64,000 bases of DNA, taken from Flavobacterium eburneipallidum (GTDB lineage: Bacteria > Bacteroidota > Bacteroidia > Flavobacteriales > Flavobacteriaceae). The stretch covers positions 62,001 through 126,000 of the forward strand of contig NZ_CP114291.2 in assembly GCF_027111355.2 (NCBI RefSeq), given 5' to 3'. Of this stretch, positions 60,974-64,000 are shown piece by piece. The notes under the pieces are model-generated. The model had not been told where the DNA came from, searched no databases, and saw nothing but the letters and a program-made list of their open reading frames with translations. A program made the position numbers and the translations under genes. Numbering within the stretch: position 1 is the first letter of the stretch; every line of letters begins with the position of its first letter.

Positions 60974-62623
60974 TTATAAATTATCAATCGTCTTATCTTT
61001 GGGATATCTTACTCGATAACTAATCCTGATTTTCTTGGTTTCGTTTGGTTTTAAATCCAAATCCCAAGTAAGTATCCCCGTTTCTGTATTTACTTTTGCA
61101 CTATCACTTTGCAACAATTCAATTTCGATTTCCTTGTCTGAACTCAACGGATATTGATCTTTCAAGAGTACTTGAGCCGTTTCTTTTTTGTTGTTACGAA
61201 TGGTAATGTCGTAGGTAAAAGTTTGTTCCTTTTTAGAAGATAAAAATTTAGTCCCTGATTTATCCACTACTTTTTCGCGCTTAATGGAAATTTTCTTATC
61301 TCGGCCCATACTCAAATTCAAAGTGTCTGAAGTCTGACTTGGATTAATTTGTGTTTTGCCTACATACAAACCTTCAAAAATGATATTAGCTTCTCCTTTT
61401 AGTAAATTGTATTTCGAATAATCAGTGATTTCTGCTAGAAGAAAAGCTTCTTTTTCTAGTCTTGGAGCTGCATAATATTTGAAACTAGCAGGAATTTTTA
61501 TTTCTTTCAACGCTACGCTATGTGCTTTTCCGTTGGATAAAATATCATACGGAATATCAATATCGAAAGAAATATTAAGTTGGTTTTCGATTATTGCGGA
61601 GTTAATTCCAGTTACAATAACTTCTTTAAATTTATCATCGCTAATTACTTCTTCAGCGAGACTATTTTTACTGATTGCTATTCCAGCAACTCTTCCTTGC
61701 AATTGGTTTTGGACAGAATTTTGATCCATATAACCTGAAAATGAAGCATTATTTTTTTGGTATCTTAAAGACCACGAACTTAAAATTGGAGCTTGATTAT
61801 TCTGATTCGGATTTCCGCTGGATAAAATTAGTTTTACTTTCTTCCAATCGATTCCTGTATTTTGAATCACTTCGGCTTTATACATCATATTAATCGGTTC
61901 GGCAACGCTATTGGCACGCAAATCATAAAAAGGTTTCCAAGTTGCCGAATTGGTCAAATAATTAATATCAAAATCAACATTACCTGCAATTTCGTTCATC
62001 ACTTGGATAATCAATTTCCCATTAGAAGTTTTATCTTCTTTCTGGGTGTTGATTTCTAATTTAGAATTCAATTTAGCCAAAAGTGCATTCAGTTTAGTCG
62101 ATTTTTCGTCTAAAGCGTCGCAATTATTTTTGGCTTCGGTGCGTTTGGTTTTATAATAATCGGTCATTTTCATTAATTCCGCTACATTCAAACCTGAATT
62201 TACGCCTGAAACTTGTTGGTTTTTATCCAATAATTCGATGGTTTTGACTTCGGATTCACGAGTATTTCTAATTCTTTGCATTTCTTTTTTCACTAAAGCA
62301 ATACTATCACGTACTTTTTTTATGGCAGGATTCGTTTCATCTAATTCATATTCAGAAATATAGTTATCCGTAAATTGTACTGAAAGTACTGTAACAGTTG
62401 ATGCTGTTCCTATTTGAATGGTATTTTCATTCAAATAATTAGCTACATTTTTAACCACAATTTCGCTAGTGCCTTTTGGCAACATGACGGAGGTAGTTTG
62501 TGCAATTTCAGCCGAGTTGAAATAAACAGTCGCCGCTTTTACTTTGGCAGCAACAAATATTGGTTTTTGAGCAAAGGCAAATGCCGAAACCAAAAACGCC
62601 AACAAGAAATGATTTTTTTTCAT
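60974..62623 (-). CDS. DUF4139 / MuiA-like exported protein
   Basis: A 549-residue exported protein (MKKNHFLLAFLVSAFAFAQ). An N-terminal beta domain, a coiled coil (about 110-190, ETKSTKLNALLAKLNSKLE-like) and a C-terminal DUF4139 domain with TYDITIRNNKKETAQV and RIRISYRVRYP-like ends make up the mucoidy-inhibitor family. Near residue 306 it carries LQGRVAGIAISKNS, the phrase typical of TonB-receptor plug domains, embedded in a non-receptor. Function is unknown. Confidence 0.85.
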   Translation of the reverse strand: MKKNHFLLAFLVSAFAFAQKPIFVAAKVKAATVYFNSAEIAQTTSVMLPKGTSEIVVKNVANYLNENTIQIGTASTVTVLSVQFTDNYISEYELDETNPAIKKVRDSIALVKKEMQRIRNTRESEVKTIELLDKNQQVSGVNSGLNVAELMKMTDYYKTKRTEAKNNCDALDEKSTKLNALLAKLNSKLEINTQKEDKTSNGKLIIQVMNEIAGNVDFDINYLTNSATWKPFYDLRANSVAEPINMMYKAEVIQNTGIDWKKVKLILSSGNPNQNNQAPILSSWSLRYQKNNASFSGYMDQNSVQNQLQGRVAGIAISKNSLAEEVISDDKFKEVIVTGINSAIIENQLNISFDIDIPYDILSNGKAHSVALKEIKIPASFKYYAAPRLEKEAFLLAEITDYSKYNLLKGEANIIFEGLYVGKTQINPSQTSDTLNLSMGRDKKISIKREKVVDKSGTKFLSSKKEQTFTYDITIRNNKKETAQVLLKDQYPLSSDKEIEIELLQSDSAKVNTETGILTWDLDLKPNETKKIRISYRVRYPKDKTIDNL

Positions 62624-62804
62624 AATGAATCAATTTAAAGATATATTGCTATAGATAACAAATAACGGAAAAAGGTTGGGAAGGTTTGGTATTTTATTTC
62701 ATATTTAATATCGATCTCATTTTTTGTTCAGAATAAAAAGTAAAAAAATCGAGTTTTTTAGTATCTGAAAAGTTAACAACTCTATAAAGTCCGTAGCAAA
62801 TGAT

Positions 62805-62812
62805 TAAATTTG
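62805..62812 (+). promoter_or_regulatory. -7 promoter box for hflX
   Basis: TAAATTTG, 16 bases before the hflX ATG. No TTG at the -33 spacing. Confidence 0.45.
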
Positions 62813-62828
62813 TGGCTTATTCAAAATT

Positions 62829-64000
62829 ATGTTAGAAAAAGAAACAATAAATTTCGAAAAAACAGCCATTGTTGGTATTGTTACTCAAAACCAAAGTGAA
62901 GATAAACTCAACGAATATCTGGACGAATTGGACTTTTTGACTTATACCGCTGGTGGTGAAGTGGTGAAACGTTTTTGGCAAAAAATGGACAAACCCAATC
63001 CTAAAACCTTTCTAGGAACTGGAAAAATAGATGAAATTCATCTTTTTGTAAAAGAGAATGGCATTTCAACCTTAATATTTGATGATGAATTAACGCCTTC
63101 GCAACAAAAAAATATATCCAAAATTATTGATTGCAAAATTCTTGATAGAACCAATCTTATCTTGGATATTTTTGCCCAAAGAGCCGAAACTTCTTATGCG
63201 AGAACCCAAGTAGAATTGGCACAATGTATTTATTTACTACCTAGATTATCTGGTTTGTGGACACACTTGGAACGTCAAAAAGGTGGAATCGGGATGCGTG
63301 GTCCTGGAGAAACAGAGATTGAAACCGATAGACGTATTGTTCGGGATCGAATTTCGTTATTGAAAGAAAAAATCAAAACCATCGACAAGCAAATGAGTGT
63401 GCAACGCAGCAATCGTGGCGCTATGGTTCGTGTGGCTTTAGTAGGTTATACCAATGTAGGAAAATCTACATTAATGAATGCTGTGGGGAAAAGTGATGTT
63501 TTTGTAGAGAACAAACTTTTCGCCACATTAGATACAACCGTTCGAAAAGTGGTGATTAAAAACCTTCCTTTTTTACTTTCGGATACGGTAGGTTTCATTC
63601 GAAAACTACCCACTCAATTAGTAGATTCATTTAAAAGTACGCTAGATGAAGTTCGCGAAGCCGATTTGTTATTGCACGTTGTAGATATTTCGCACCCTGA
63701 TTTTGAAGATCATATTGCATCGGTAAACCAAACTTTGGCAGATATTAAAGCCAAGGACAAACCCGTTTTGATGGTTTTTAATAAAATTGATGCGTATAAG
63801 AATTTGACCATTGACGAAGACGATTTAATTACCGAAAAAACACCAAGACATTTCACATTAGAAGAATGGAAAACTACTTGGATGAATCGTGTGGGTGAAG
63901 AAAATGCTTTGTTTATTTCGGCAACAAACAAACAAAATTTCGAAGAATTCCGAGAACGGGTTTACGAAGCCGTGAGACAAATTCACATTACTCGCTTTCC
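62829..64000 (+). CDS. hflX: GTPase HflX (incomplete, runs off the window)
   Basis: The first 390 codons of a ribosome-associated GTPase that rescues stalled ribosomes after heat stress. The N-terminal domain shows GTGKIDEI and QVELAQCIYLLPRLSG; the G domain has the P-loop VGYTNVGKSTLMNAV, LDTT for G2, DTVGFI for G3 and NKID for G4. The C-terminus lies beyond the window. No frame break was seen. Confidence 0.95.
   Translation, partial: MLEKETINFEKTAIVGIVTQNQSEDKLNEYLDELDFLTYTAGGEVVKRFWQKMDKPNPKTFLGTGKIDEIHLFVKENGISTLIFDDELTPSQQKNISKIIDCKILDRTNLILDIFAQRAETSYARTQVELAQCIYLLPRLSGLWTHLERQKGGIGMRGPGETEIETDRRIVRDRISLLKEKIKTIDKQMSVQRSNRGAMVRVALVGYTNVGKSTLMNAVGKSDVFVENKLFATLDTTVRKVVIKNLPFLLSDTVGFIRKLPTQLVDSFKSTLDEVREADLLLHVVDISHPDFEDHIASVNQTLADIKAKDKPVLMVFNKIDAYKNLTIDEDDLITEKTPRHFTLEEWKTTWMNRVGEENALFISATNKQNFEEFRERVYEAVRQIHITRF

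Noticed and set aside
1..64000. Search for rRNA, tRNA, insertion sequences, phage genes and integrase/attachment sites
   Set aside because: No conserved rRNA segments, tRNA cloverleaf, transposase or integrase motif was seen; short inverted repeats found are intergenic elements or terminators.

Overview
The window is AT-rich chromosomal DNA from a member of the Bacteroidetes, most likely a Flavobacterium or close relative. The signs are TAnnTTTG-type -7 promoter boxes, the near absence of Shine-Dalgarno sequences, a mevalonate-pathway cluster with a UbiA-type prenyltransferase, Nudix-type AraR control of arabinose genes, an OlsF-like bifunctional acyltransferase, DUF3078, paired M16 peptidases and OmpA/MuiA-like envelope proteins. 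These assignments come from reading the translated sequence; no database search was run. No rRNA, tRNA, CRISPR array, prophage or insertion sequence was seen.

Layout. 1-909: a HigBA-type toxin-antitoxin pair cut by the window edge, and an orphan. 1447-16277: an arabinan/L-arabinose utilization island (transketolase, divergent AraR, GH51 and two GH43 enzymes, a GH2 enzyme, the scar of a lost gene, araB-araD-araA, a secreted galM). Together these cut arabinose from arabinan or arabinogalactan and feed it as xylulose 5-phosphate to the pentose phosphate pathway. No arabinose transporter or SusCD pair is present. 16710-19301: acetate uptake and acetyl-CoA synthetase. 19426-23657: GH13 amylase, GDPD, YhiN-like flavoprotein, TspO. 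23757-28461: mevalonate genes with a toxin-antitoxin pair inside them, a prenyltransferase and RluB. 28519-35361: LuxE-like protein, metal-binding lipoprotein, a frameshifted EamA transporter, two M16 peptidases, L21 and L27. 35503-45033: metE and divergent Lrp regulator, a second toxin-antitoxin pair with a frameshifted toxin, dgt, DUF3078, dxs, a Fic protein with striking operators, tadA. 45053-64000: an orphan membrane protein, a likely structured RNA or repeat element, rng, a 30-residue basic protein, HU, mutY, rsmA-mgtE, proC, small membrane proteins, an OlsF-like enzyme, exonuclease III, OmpA, an MntA/HepT pair, an aldo/keto reductase, a DUF4139 protein and the start of hflX.

Most notable: (i) tandem inverted-repeat operators flanking the promoter of the Fic gene, the second ending on its start codon; (ii) a structured intergenic element at 46018-46110 with its own apparent promoter and terminator; (iii) a 30-residue, extremely basic protein between rng and HU; (iv) a glycosidase fossil in the arabinose island; (v) two genes broken by single-base frameshifts in short homopolymers; (vi) nested long inverted repeats of the Flavobacterium intergenic type; (vii) four toxin-antitoxin loci plus Fic in 64 kb. 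No wholly new multi-gene system is clearly visible; the Fic operator arrangement and the 46 kb element come closest.
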